Position numbers and translations under genes: made by a program
The notes under the pieces: generated by a model
What the model was told of the DNA's origin: nothing
The model's input: the letters and a program-made list of their open reading frames with translations, nothing else
Database searches by the model: none
Part shown: piece after piece, positions 33,605 to 41,832 of the stretch
How the letters are laid out: the number at the start of each line of letters is the position of its first letter
Numbering within the stretch: the stretch's first letter is position 1
Assembly: GCF_045207785.1 (NCBI RefSeq)
Contig: NZ_CP108776.1
Span: 4,030,001 to 4,094,000, forward strand
DNA length: 64,000 nt
Source: Embleya sp045207785
GTDB taxonomy: Bacteria > Actinomycetota > Actinomycetes > Streptomycetales > Streptomycetaceae
Reading direction: 5' to 3'

Positions 33605-34279
33605 CTACCGCGAGCGGCGGGACAGCCGCTCGACGTCCATCAGGACCACCGCACGCGCCTCCAGGCGCAGCCAGCCGCGGCTGGCGAAGTCGGCGAGCGC
33701 CTTGTTGACGGTCTCCCGCGAGGCGCCGACCAGCTGGGCCAGCTCCTCCTGGGTGAGGTCGTGCGCGACGTGGATTCCCTCGTCGGCCGGCACGCCGAAG
33801 CGGCGCGACAGGTCGAGCAGCGCCTTGGCCACGCGGCCGGGGACGTCGGAGAAGACCAGGTCGCCCAGGCTCTCGTTGGTCCGCCGCAGGCGACGGGCTA
33901 TCGCCCGCAGCAGTGCCGCCGCGACCTTGGGCCGACCGGTCAGCCAGGGCTGCAGGTCGGAGTGGCCCAGGCCGAGCAGCCGTACGTCGGTGAGCGCGGT
34001 CGCCGTCGCCGTACGCGGTCCGGGGTCGAACAGCGACAGCTCGCCGAACATCTCGCCCGGGCCGAGCACCGCGAGCATGTTCTCGCGACCGTCGTTGGAG
34101 CTGCGGTGCAGCTTGATCTTGCCCTCGATCACCACGTACAGCCGGTCGCCCGGGTCACCTTCGTGGAAGAGCGAGTCGCCGCGCTCGAGCGCGACCTCCG
34201 TCATGGAGGCCCGCAGCTCAGCGGCGTCCTCATCTTCGAGCGCCGCGAACAGCGGAGCCCGCTGCAAAACGTCGTCCAC
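33605..34279 (-). CDS. crp: Crp/Fnr-family global regulator Crp
   Basis: A 224-residue cyclic-nucleotide-type regulator. The cNMP-binding barrel runs to about residue 120 (LFHEGDPGDRLYVVIEGKIKL; PGEMFGELSLFDPGPRTAT). The C-terminal winged helix contains LTQEELAQLVGASRETVNKALADFASRGW. The sequence and the divergent nth gene match Streptomyces Crp (SCO3571 in memory), which affects germination, development and antibiotic production. The 215-base gap to nth would carry both promoters. Confidence 0.96.
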   Translation of the reverse strand: MDDVLQRAPLFAALEDEDAAELRASMTEVALERGDSLFHEGDPGDRLYVVIEGKIKLHRSSNDGRENMLAVLGPGEMFGELSLFDPGPRTATATALTDVRLLGLGHSDLQPWLTGRPKVAAALLRAIARRLRRTNESLGDLVFSDVPGRVAKALLDLSRRFGVPADEGIHVAHDLTQEELAQLVGASRETVNKALADFASRGWLRLEARAVVLMDVERLSRRSR

Positions 34280-34494
34280 GAGGTTCCTCCTAGCCGGCTT
34301 GGGGACACCAATGATGCCGGACGGTCAAACAGTGCGATCGGTCACAGTCTGACGCACCGCTACTCGCAATCATCACGCGGGGTGGTCTGGATCACGAACG
34401 GGCGGATCAGTAGTAACCGGACATGTCGCTCCTGTGATCAAGCGTGTGCGGCCTGCTCGACCGTACGCCTCGCGCATCTGCGTACTCTGGCCGG

Positions 34495-35409
34495 GTGTCG
34501 AGCAACGTGACGGAGCCCGCGCCGCGCAGGTCGCGGAGCTCCGCGAAAGTCGTGAAAGTCGAGTCGCACATCGCTCTGGTGCGCCGTGCGCGCCGGATCA
34601 ATCGTGAACTGGGCGAGATATACCCGGGCGCGCACTGCGAGCTCGACTACGGCGACGCGTTCCAGCTGCTGGTCGCCGTCGTGCTGTCCGCGCAAACCAC
34701 CGACCGGCGGGTCAACACGGTCACCCCGGCGCTGTTCGCCCGCTACCCCGACGTCGCCGCGATGGCCGCCGCCGAGCCGGCCGAGCTGGAGGCGATCATC
34801 CAGCCGACCGGGTTCTTCCGGGCCAAGGCCCGCTCGGTGCTCGGGCTGTCGCAGGCCGTCCTGGAGCGGTACGACGGTGAGGTGCCGGGCAGGCTCGCCG
34901 ACCTGGTCACGCTCCCGGGGGTGGGCCGCAAGACCGCCCACGTCGTGCTCGGCGAGGTCTTCGGGGTGCCGGGGATCACCGTCGACACGCATTTCGGGCG
35001 ACTGGCCCGGCGGTTCGGGTGGACCACCGACGAGGACCCGGTCAAGGTCGAGAAGGACGTCGCGGCGCTGTTCCCGCGCAAGGATCTGACCCTGCTGTCG
35101 CACCGGGTGATCTTCCACGGCCGCCGGGTCTGCCACGCCCGCCGCCCGGCCTGCGGGGCCTGCGCGATCGCGCCGCTGTGTCCCGCGTACGGCGAGGGCG
35201 AGACGGACCCGATCAAGGCCGGGAAGCTGCTCAAGTACGAGATGGCGGGACAACCGGGTCAGCGGCTGAACCCGCCGGCCAAGCCGGTGTTGGCCGTGCC
35301 GCGGGACGGGGCACACGAGGCGCCGAAGAACCCGGCACACGAGGCGCCGAAGAACGCGGCGCACGACGCCCCGAAGAACACAGCGAACGACGAGGGAGAC
35401 GCCGGGTGA
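34495..35409 (+). CDS. nth: Endonuclease III
   Basis: A 304-residue DNA glycosylase and AP lyase for oxidised pyrimidines. The helix-hairpin-helix LPGVGRKTAHVVLGEVF carries the catalytic lysine, TVDTHFGRLARRFG the catalytic aspartate, and the 4Fe-4S loop is C-X6-C-X2-C-X5-C (CHARRPACGACAIAPLC). The GTG at 34495 is preferred; a GTG at 34444 is in frame. The C-terminal extension contains an eight-residue repeat (AHEAPKNP, AHEAPKNA, AHDAPKNT) absent from standard endonuclease III. It overlaps the next gene by GTGA. Confidence 0.95.
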   Translation: MSSNVTEPAPRRSRSSAKVVKVESHIALVRRARRINRELGEIYPGAHCELDYGDAFQLLVAVVLSAQTTDRRVNTVTPALFARYPDVAAMAAAEPAELEAIIQPTGFFRAKARSVLGLSQAVLERYDGEVPGRLADLVTLPGVGRKTAHVVLGEVFGVPGITVDTHFGRLARRFGWTTDEDPVKVEKDVAALFPRKDLTLLSHRVIFHGRRVCHARRPACGACAIAPLCPAYGEGETDPIKAGKLLKYEMAGQPGQRLNPPAKPVLAVPRDGAHEAPKNPAHEAPKNAAHDAPKNTANDEGDAG

Positions 35410-36140
35410 CCCAGACCGGAACCGGGATCCAGACCTGGGCCGAAGCGGATCTGCCGGAATGGCTGCGCCCGGTGGCGCGCGCGGCCGAGTCGATCAGCCC
35501 GGAGCAGCTGAGCCGCTTCCTGCCGCCGGCGGAGGGCGGTCGGCGGTCGGCCGTGCTGATGCTGTTCGGCGAGGGCCCCGACGGCCCGGATCTGCTGCTG
35601 CTCCAGCGCGCCGCGCGGATGCGCTCGCACGCGGGCCAGCCGGCGTTCCCCGGCGGCTCGGTGGACCCGGACGACGACGGCCCGGAGGGCACCGCGCTGC
35701 GCGAGGCGCAGGAGGAGGTCGGGCTCGACCCCTCGGGCGTGCGCGTGTTCGGCCGGCTGCCCGATCTGTACATCCCCGTGAGCGACTTCGTGGTCACGCC
35801 CGTGCTCGCGTGGTGGGAGCAGGAGAGCGAGGTCGCGCCCGGCGCGCCCGAGGAGGTCGCGCGCGTGCTGCGCGTGTCGATCGCCGATCTCACGGACCCG
35901 GCCAACCGCGCCCGGCTGCGGCACCCCGGCGGCCACCTCGGCCCCGCGTTCCTGGTGCACGATCTGGTGGTGTGGGGCTTCACCGCCGGGCTCATCGACC
36001 GCGTGCTGCACCACACGGGCTGGGAGCGGCCGTGGGACACCCGGCGCGAGGTGACGCTGTCCGAGACCGAGCAGCGGCTCGCCGCGCGCGGCTTCGACCG
36101 CTTCGAGGAGACCGCGTCCGAACCCCTGGTCGAGGACTGA
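35406..36140 (+). CDS. Nudix CoA pyrophosphatase-like protein
   Basis: A 244-residue Nudix enzyme. The box GGSVDPDDDGPEGTALREAQEEVGL is complete (GX5EX7REUXEEXGU). The preceding LLLLQRAARMRSHAGQPAFPGG resembles the LLxxRSxxLRxHxGQVAFPGG motif of CoA pyrophosphatases (NudL, NUDT7), so cleavage of CoA into phosphopantetheine and ADP is likely. It is coupled to nth through GTGA and lies upstream of the MarP-like protease gene, an arrangement I recall from Streptomyces. Confidence 0.92.
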   Translation: MTQTGTGIQTWAEADLPEWLRPVARAAESISPEQLSRFLPPAEGGRRSAVLMLFGEGPDGPDLLLLQRAARMRSHAGQPAFPGGSVDPDDDGPEGTALREAQEEVGLDPSGVRVFGRLPDLYIPVSDFVVTPVLAWWEQESEVAPGAPEEVARVLRVSIADLTDPANRARLRHPGGHLGPAFLVHDLVVWGFTAGLIDRVLHHTGWERPWDTRREVTLSETEQRLAARGFDRFEETASEPLVED

Positions 36141-36303
36141 CCGCGCGGACCGAGTGGCCGCACCGACCCCGACGGCCGTCGGCGCGAGCCGCCGTCGGGG
36201 CCTGATGATGCGTCAACACCGCTTGTGTACAGGTCTGTCACCGGTATTCGACGAACCGGCACGGCAGCGGACAGCGCGGGTCCGCACGTGAGAACGTGAG
36301 CGC

Positions 36304-37488
36304 GTGAATGTCCTGGACCTGTTGCTGCTCGCCGCCGCGGTGGCCTTCGCCATCTCCGGATACCGGCAAGGCTTCATCGTGGGCGTGCTGTCGTTCCTGG
36401 GCTTCATCGGCGGCGGCGTGTTCGGCATGTGGCTCGTGCCGTCGCTGCTCAACCGGTTCGAGCCGGGCCTGGGCCCCTCGATCGCGGCGATCTGCGTCGT
36501 GCTCGTGCTCGCGACCGCGATGCAGGCGCTGACCACCGCCGCGGGCAACCGGCTGCGCCGGCAGCTCACGTGGCGGCCCGCGCGGCTCGTGGACGCCGCG
36601 GGCGGCTCGATCGTGAGCGTGTGCGCGCTGCTGATCGTGGTGTGGCTGATCGGTTCGTCCGTCGCGGGCTCGTCGGTGCCCACCGTCTCGCGCGAGGTGC
36701 GCTCCTCCCAGGTGCTCGGCGGCGTGCAGAAGGTGCTGCCGCAGGGCGCCGACACGTGGTTCTCCTCGTTCGGGAACGTGCTCGACCGCAACGGCTTCCC
36801 ACAGGTCTTCAGCCCGTTCGTGCGCGAGGACATCCCGCAGGTCCCACCGCCGGACCCCAAGCTGCTGTCGATGCCCGCCGTCCAGGAGACCCGCGACAGC
36901 ATCGTCAAGATCGTCGGGACGGCGAAGAGTTGCGGCAAGGTCATCGAGGGATCCGGCTTCGTCTACGCCCCGCAGCGCGTGATGACCAACGCCCACGTCG
37001 TGGGCGGCGTCAAGAAGCCCACCGTGCAGATCGGCGGCGAGGGCCGCGAATACCAGGCCGAGGTCGTGCTCTACGACTGGAAGCGCGACATCGCGGTACT
37101 CAAGGTGCCCGGCCTCAAGGCCACTCCGCTCCAGTTCCAGCCGAAGGTGGAGAGCGGCGCGGACGCGGTCGTGGTGGGCTTCCCGGAGAACGGCGGCTTC
37201 CACGTCGAGGCCGCCCGGGTACGGGCCCGGATCCAGGCGGGCGGTCCCGACATCTACAAGCGCGGCACGGTCAGCCGTGACGTCTACTCGCTGTACGCGA
37301 AGGTCCGCCAGGGCAACTCCGGCGGGCCGCTGATCTCGCCGGACGGCAGGGTCGCCGGCGTCATCTTCGCGAAGTCGCTCGACGACGACTCCACGGGCTA
37401 CGCGCTCACCGTCGAGGAGATCCGGGCGGACGCCGAGGCCGGCGTGGTCGGCGACCGGGCCGTGGATACCCAGAGCTGCGCCATGTAG
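36304..37488 (+). CDS. MarP-like membrane serine protease
   Basis: A 394-residue protein. Four N-terminal helices of the colicin V production/CvpA type (about 3-20, 25-48, 62-82 and 98-120) precede a trypsin-like domain. The triad is visible as His in RVMTNAHVVGG, Asp in WKRDIAVLKVPG and Ser in QGNSGGPLIS. Cysteines in KSCGKVIEG and the final QSCAM probably form the disulfide described in mycobacterial MarP, which protects against acid and oxidative stress. Start GTG 36304. The protease domain faces outside. Confidence 0.93.
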   Translation: MNVLDLLLLAAAVAFAISGYRQGFIVGVLSFLGFIGGGVFGMWLVPSLLNRFEPGLGPSIAAICVVLVLATAMQALTTAAGNRLRRQLTWRPARLVDAAGGSIVSVCALLIVVWLIGSSVAGSSVPTVSREVRSSQVLGGVQKVLPQGADTWFSSFGNVLDRNGFPQVFSPFVREDIPQVPPPDPKLLSMPAVQETRDSIVKIVGTAKSCGKVIEGSGFVYAPQRVMTNAHVVGGVKKPTVQIGGEGREYQAEVVLYDWKRDIAVLKVPGLKATPLQFQPKVESGADAVVVGFPENGGFHVEAARVRARIQAGGPDIYKRGTVSRDVYSLYAKVRQGNSGGPLISPDGRVAGVIFAKSLDDDSTGYALTVEEIRADAEAGVVGDRAVDTQSCAM

Positions 37489-37561
37489 GCATGTTCACCC
37501 GATGCTCGGGCAGACGTTCGAGCATCGAACGTGGGCGGCAACGGCGGGGCGGGGTGGGGGA

Positions 37562-38248
37562 ATGCTCGGGCATTCGCACGCGGTGAGTGGGGCGTTGGTC
37601 TTCGCGGCCGCGGGGCCGACGGTGCCGCAGCACCTGTGGCACAACCACCTGTCGCCGGCCGAGATCGTGATCGGCACGTTCCTGACGGCGGGGGCGGCGC
37701 TGTTGCCCGACCTCGACCACGCCAACGGCACGATCGCGAACTTCTTCGGGCCGGTGTCGCGGTTCGTCTGCAAGGCCGTCGCGAAGGCGTCCGGCGGCCA
37801 CCGGCACGCGACCCACTCGATCGCCTTCGTGATCCTGGCCGGCCTGCTCACCTTCGTCGGCGTCGAGTTCCTGGGCAGGCCGTTCACCCTTTCGGTGGTT
37901 TTCCTGCTGCTCGCGCTCGCCCTGCGGGCGCTGCACATCTGCCCGCCGGGCAAGGGCCTCGCCTCGTGGATCACGATCGTCGCACTCGCGGGCGCCGGCA
38001 CGGCCGTGGTCAACCACTGGATGCCCGCCGCTCCGGACTGGCTGCCGCTGGTGGTCATCCTGGGCTGCATCGCGCACCTGCTCGGCGACTTCCTCACCAA
38101 GCAGGGAGTGCCGCTGCTCTGGCCGATCGGGGCCCGCTTCCAGGTCGCCGTCGTCAGCCGCACCGGCAATCGCATGGAGACGCTCGTCCTGGTGCCCGCG
38201 ATGATGCTCGGCACGATCGGCCTTTTGTGGTTCACGACATTCGCGTGA
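37562..38248 (+). CDS. YdjM-like membrane protein (metal-dependent hydrolase family)
   Basis: A 228-residue protein beginning MLGHSHAVSGALVFAA. This is the YdjM pattern, in which an early HxH and a later LLPDLDHANGTIAN motif line up potential metal ligands within a bundle of six or so membrane helices. RHATHSIAFVIL carries a further histidine pair. E. coli YdjM is an SOS-regulated inner-membrane protein, but enzymatic activity is not proven. Start 37562 has GGGGTGGGGG directly upstream; ATG 37502 has none. Confidence 0.85.
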   Translation: MLGHSHAVSGALVFAAAGPTVPQHLWHNHLSPAEIVIGTFLTAGAALLPDLDHANGTIANFFGPVSRFVCKAVAKASGGHRHATHSIAFVILAGLLTFVGVEFLGRPFTLSVVFLLLALALRALHICPPGKGLASWITIVALAGAGTAVVNHWMPAAPDWLPLVVILGCIAHLLGDFLTKQGVPLLWPIGARFQVAVVSRTGNRMETLVLVPAMMLGTIGLLWFTTFA

Positions 38249-38740
38249 AAACGAAAGGAACGATCGACCCGGGACGCGATGGGGCCATGGGGCCATGAGG
38301 CGATGAAGTGGGGCGACGACGCGACGCGGCCCGGTCTCGGACCGCGTCGTCGGGTCAGCGCGTGAAGCGCAGCCGCAGGCTCAGCCAACGTGCCCGTCGG
38401 CGCAGTATCCCCATCAGTCCGGGGAAATGCTCCCCCCGGTCGGCACCCGCGCCGACCGGCGCCCCTCGCCTGTGGTCGAACCCGTGAGTGCCAGTGGTGT
38501 CGATCTCAACCATGAGGGTCTCTGCCGTCTCCGACCGGGTGTCCCCGGCCCCCGCCGCCATGCTCGGAGCGTTGTACGTCCGGCTCATAGGGGGGCGCCT
38601 ACCCGGGTCACCGACGGCGTAATCGCGCCGGTTCGCCGGGCCGAAAACCACCGCACGACTCACCTGAGGCGACTTGTGCGGAAGTGTCGGATATCCCCGT
38701 CAAGATCGCACAAGAAACGCCCGGAACGGCTGTCGGAACT
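38249..38740. other. Intergenic; weak small ORF on minus strand
   Basis: About 490 bases. A 78-codon minus-strand frame from ATG 38588 to 38355 (MSRTYNAPSMAAGAGDTR start, basic C-terminus LRRRARWLSLRLRFTR) is open but lacks a ribosome site and any known domain. A GGGGCCATGGGGCCATGAGGC near-repeat lies at 38281-38302. Nothing else is seen. Confidence 0.35.
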
Positions 38741-39661
38741 TCAGCGGTCCGGTTCCGGGTCCTTCAGCCAACCCAGAAGTTCCTCGGTGAACATCGCGGG
38801 CTGTTCCTCCTGCGGGAAGTGTCCGACGCCCTCCAGGAGCCGCCAGCGGTAGGGCGCCTCCACGTAGCGGCCGGAGCCCGCCGCGGTGCGCGGCAGGATC
38901 ACCGGGTCGAGGGCGCCGTGCAGGTGCAGGGTCGGCACCTCCACGGGCGCCTTCATCCGGGCCGAGTACTGGATGCCGTCCGGTCGCGGGATCGAGCGGA
39001 TCAGCCAGCGGTAGTGCTCCGCCGCGCAGTGCGCCGTCCCGGGCACGAGCATCGCCTGGCGGTAGCGCGCGAGCGACTCCTCGTCCGGCCAGCCCGGTGC
39101 CGACCACGCGTGCAGCATGTCGCCCACCATGGCCGCGCTGTCGCGGATCAGCTGCCGCTCGGGCACCCACGGCCGCTGGAAGCCGAAGACGTGCGAGCTC
39201 GCGGCCATCTGATGACGATCCGTCAAGAGCGCGCCGCGCAACTGCCGGGGATGCGGCATCGACACCGCGACGAGCCGGCGCACCACCTTGGGTCGCAACA
39301 CCGCGGCCGTCCAGCCCAGGTACGCGCCCAGGTCGTGCCCGACCACGATCGCGTCGGGCTCGCCGAGCGAGCGGATCACCCCGGTCACATCCAGCGCCAG
39401 GGTGATCGGGTCGTAGCCGCGCGGCGTGCGGTCGCTGCCGCCGTACCCCCGCAGGTCCATCGCGACCGCGCGATAGCCGGCCCGGGCCAGGGCCTCCATC
39501 TGGTGCCGCCAAGTCCACCAGAACTCCGGGAAACCGTGCAGCAACAGCACGACCGGCCCCTCGCCCAGCTCGGCGATGTGGAACCGCGCGCCGTTGGCGG
39601 CGATGTCGCGGTGCGTCCAGGGCCCGGCCACGTTGACCACGGTGCTCTCGGGAACCGTCAT
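38741..39661 (-). CDS. Alpha/beta hydrolase, epoxide hydrolase-like
   Basis: A 306-residue hydrolase with the oxyanion loop LLLHGFPEFWWTWRHQM, the RGYGGSDRTPRGYD segment and nucleophile elbow VVGHDLGAYLGW, in which the nucleophile is aspartate as in epoxide hydrolases and dehalogenases. The catalytic histidine lies in EGVGHFPQEEQP near the end. The HGFPE glutamate-proline motif and cap region favour epoxide hydrolase. Start 39661. Next upstream on the same strand is the holin-like gene. Confidence 0.9.
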   Translation of the reverse strand: MTVPESTVVNVAGPWTHRDIAANGARFHIAELGEGPVVLLLHGFPEFWWTWRHQMEALARAGYRAVAMDLRGYGGSDRTPRGYDPITLALDVTGVIRSLGEPDAIVVGHDLGAYLGWTAAVLRPKVVRRLVAVSMPHPRQLRGALLTDRHQMAASSHVFGFQRPWVPERQLIRDSAAMVGDMLHAWSAPGWPDEESLARYRQAMLVPGTAHCAAEHYRWLIRSIPRPDGIQYSARMKAPVEVPTLHLHGALDPVILPRTAAGSGRYVEAPYRWRLLEGVGHFPQEEQPAMFTEELLGWLKDPEPDR

Positions 39662-39750
39662 GTCGAGCAGGGTTGCACACTCCCGATCGCACTCTTGTTT
39701 CCGCGGCTGTTTCCCGCGGCCGGATTCCGGCGGTGCGGCGAGCCGCTTCG

Positions 39751-40170
39751 TCAGGCGATGTTCTTGAGCGTGGTGACGGTGTCCTTCGTCGTGGTGATCG
39801 TGCGCTCCGGCGGCCGGACCTTCTTGAAGGACTTGACGCCGTAGAACGCGAGCCCGCCCGTGAGCAGCAGATAGAAGCCGCCCACGATCAGGAAGCTCCA
39901 GGCCACGCCGAGACCGAGCGCGTGGATGCCGTACACGACGGCGAAGCTCAGGAAGACGAACGCGAACACGCCGATGAAGGCCGCCGCGCCGAACGCGCCG
40001 CCGCCCTTGGCGACATTGACCACGCTGACCTTGACCTCGCTCTTGGCGAGCGCGATCTCGCTGCGCACCAGCGTGGACATGTCGCGGCTGGCGGACGAGA
40101 ACAGCTCGCCCAGGGATCGCTGCGCGTCGACGGGCACGTCCTGGGCCGGGGACCTGTCGGTGCCTGCCAT
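39751..40170 (-). CDS. Holin-like membrane protein (PF07332-type)
   Basis: A 139-residue protein. A soluble N-terminus contains SLGELFSSASRDMSTLVRSEIALAKSEV, the amphipathic helix typical of the YqjE/Phage_holin_3_6 family. Two long membrane helices follow (about 52-80 and 85-112, the second in FLIVGGFYLLLTGGLAF), and a charged tail (VRPPERTITTTKDTVTTLKN). AAGGAG lies seven bases before ATG 40170. The family is common in actinobacterial cores next to nhaA; its role is unknown. Confidence 0.85.
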   Translation of the reverse strand: MAGTDRSPAQDVPVDAQRSLGELFSSASRDMSTLVRSEIALAKSEVKVSVVNVAKGGGAFGAAAFIGVFAFVFLSFAVVYGIHALGLGVAWSFLIVGGFYLLLTGGLAFYGVKSFKKVRPPERTITTTKDTVTTLKNIA

Positions 40171-40281
40171 GGTCACTCCTTGTACCGGTATGGATAATCC
40201 GACCCCGATCATGCCCTGAGGTGGTGATCCGTATCCACCGGGGCACGGTCGTACGGGTGTTTCGGATGGGAAAAGAAGCAA

Positions 40282-41604
40282 TCAGGCGTGCCCGAGCTTC
40301 TCGTTCCGGAGCCGTTCCGCTTCGCTTTGATACACGTCGGGGATGCCGTCCCCGTCGTCGTCGCGGTTCTCCTCGGCGCACAGCCGGGCGTACGTGTTGT
40401 TCCTTATCCGCAGCACGATCGCCGCCGCGAAGGCCGAGACGAGCGAGCCCACCAGGACCGCGGCCTTGGCCCGTTCGGTGAGCGCGTGGTCGTCGGTGAA
40501 GGCCAGTTCGCTGATCAGCAACGACACCGTGAACCCGATGCCGGCCAGCATCGACATGCCGAAGACGTCCGACCAGGCGAGGTCGTCGCTGAGTTGGGCC
40601 CGGGTGAACCGGGCGACCAGGTACGTGCCGCCGAAGATGCCGACCACCTTGCCCGCGATCAGGCCGATCATGATGCCGAGGGACGGCCGCTGGGTGAAGA
40701 CGTCGCCGAGCACCGACCCCGAGACCGCGACGCCCGCGGAGAACAGCGCGAAGATCGGCACCGCCAGGCCCGCGGAGACCGGTCGGACCAGGTGCTCGAC
40801 GTGCTCGGCGGGTGAGGTCTTCTCGTCCTCGTCCGGGACCACCCGCATCAGCAGGCCCATCGCGACGCCCGCGACGGTCGCGTGGATGCCGCTCTCGTGC
40901 ATCAGCGCCCAGATCACGAGCGCGAGCGGCACGTACCACCACCAGCCCCGTACCCGCAGGCGCTGGAGCAGGTAGAAGAGCGCGAGCAGCGCGAAGGCCG
41001 CGGCCATCGCGACGAAGTTCACCGTGTCGGTGAAGAAGATCGCGATGATCAGGATCGCGCCGAGGTCGTCGACGACGGCCAGGGTCAGCAGGAACGAGCG
41101 CAGGGCGGAGGGGAGGCTGGTGCCGATCACCGCGAGCACGGCTAGCGCGAACGCGATGTCGGTCGCGGTGGGGATCGCCCACCCGTCGGGCGAGCCGCCG
41201 CCCGAGTTGACCGCGAAGTAGAACAGCGCGGGCGTGATCATGCCGCACGCGGCGGCCACCACCGGCAGCGCGGCCTGGGCCGGGTTGCGCAGGTCGCCGA
41301 CCACCAACTCGCGCTTGAGTTCGACGCCGGCGACGAAGAAGAAGATCGCGAGGAGGCCGTCGGCGGCCCACGTGCCGAGCGACAGGTTCAGATTCAGCGC
41401 CTCGGGGCCGAGCTCGAAGTCGCGGAGGTCGTTGTAAGCGTCGCTCCAGGGGGTGTTGGCCCACACGACCGCGATCACCGCCGCGATCAACAGCAGCGCG
41501 CCGCCGACGGTCTCGGTGCGCAGCGCCTCCGCGATGAAGTTCCGCTCGGCCAACGTGGACGGACGCCGAAAGAACTTGTTGCGCGGTGCTGACTCGGCAC
41601 CCAC
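40282..41604 (-). CDS. nhaA: Na+/H+ antiporter NhaA
   Basis: A 440-residue antiporter with about twelve helices. The ion-binding aspartate pair is in LAVVDDLGAILIIAIFF, preceded by AIPTATDIAFALAVLAVIG and FFVAGVELKRELVVGDL, all strongly conserved in NhaA. It exchanges sodium for protons across the cytoplasmic membrane. The cytoplasmic tail ends with NRDDDGDGIPDVYQ, a DxDxDG-like calcium-binding pattern not found in E. coli NhaA. Confidence 0.95.
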   Translation of the reverse strand: MGAESAPRNKFFRRPSTLAERNFIAEALRTETVGGALLLIAAVIAVVWANTPWSDAYNDLRDFELGPEALNLNLSLGTWAADGLLAIFFFVAGVELKRELVVGDLRNPAQAALPVVAAACGMITPALFYFAVNSGGGSPDGWAIPTATDIAFALAVLAVIGTSLPSALRSFLLTLAVVDDLGAILIIAIFFTDTVNFVAMAAAFALLALFYLLQRLRVRGWWWYVPLALVIWALMHESGIHATVAGVAMGLLMRVVPDEDEKTSPAEHVEHLVRPVSAGLAVPIFALFSAGVAVSGSVLGDVFTQRPSLGIMIGLIAGKVVGIFGGTYLVARFTRAQLSDDLAWSDVFGMSMLAGIGFTVSLLISELAFTDDHALTERAKAAVLVGSLVSAFAAAIVLRIRNNTYARLCAEENRDDDGDGIPDVYQSEAERLRNEKLGHA

Positions 41605-41764
41605 GGGACCTCCAGGTCGGCTGCGGCTCGCAGACGTATACCGCCATGCGAAAACGACAAAACAGCGCCGACCAGACTTCCCGGCATGTCTTCCGCCGAA
41701 AGACCCGTGATCCGGGGTGGCGAAAAATGTTCCCCGGACGTGGTCATTGTAACGAGAAAACGCG

Positions 41765-41803
41765 ACAGCCCCGTATCGACGGGGAATCCCGATACGGGGC
41801 TGT
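41765..41803 (-). terminator. Terminator after the deacetylase-like gene
   Basis: ACAGCCCCGTATCG and CGATACGGGGCTGT arms, perfect over 14 bases, with an 11-base loop, 30 bases past the stop of the minus-strand gene. Confidence 0.85.
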
Positions 41804-41832
41804 GCGCGAAATCGGCCGCCGGAGCGGGGCGT

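Noticed and set aside
38355..38588. Small minus-strand frame considered as a peptide precursor
   Set aside because: No ribosome-binding site, no modification enzymes nearby and no conserved leader.
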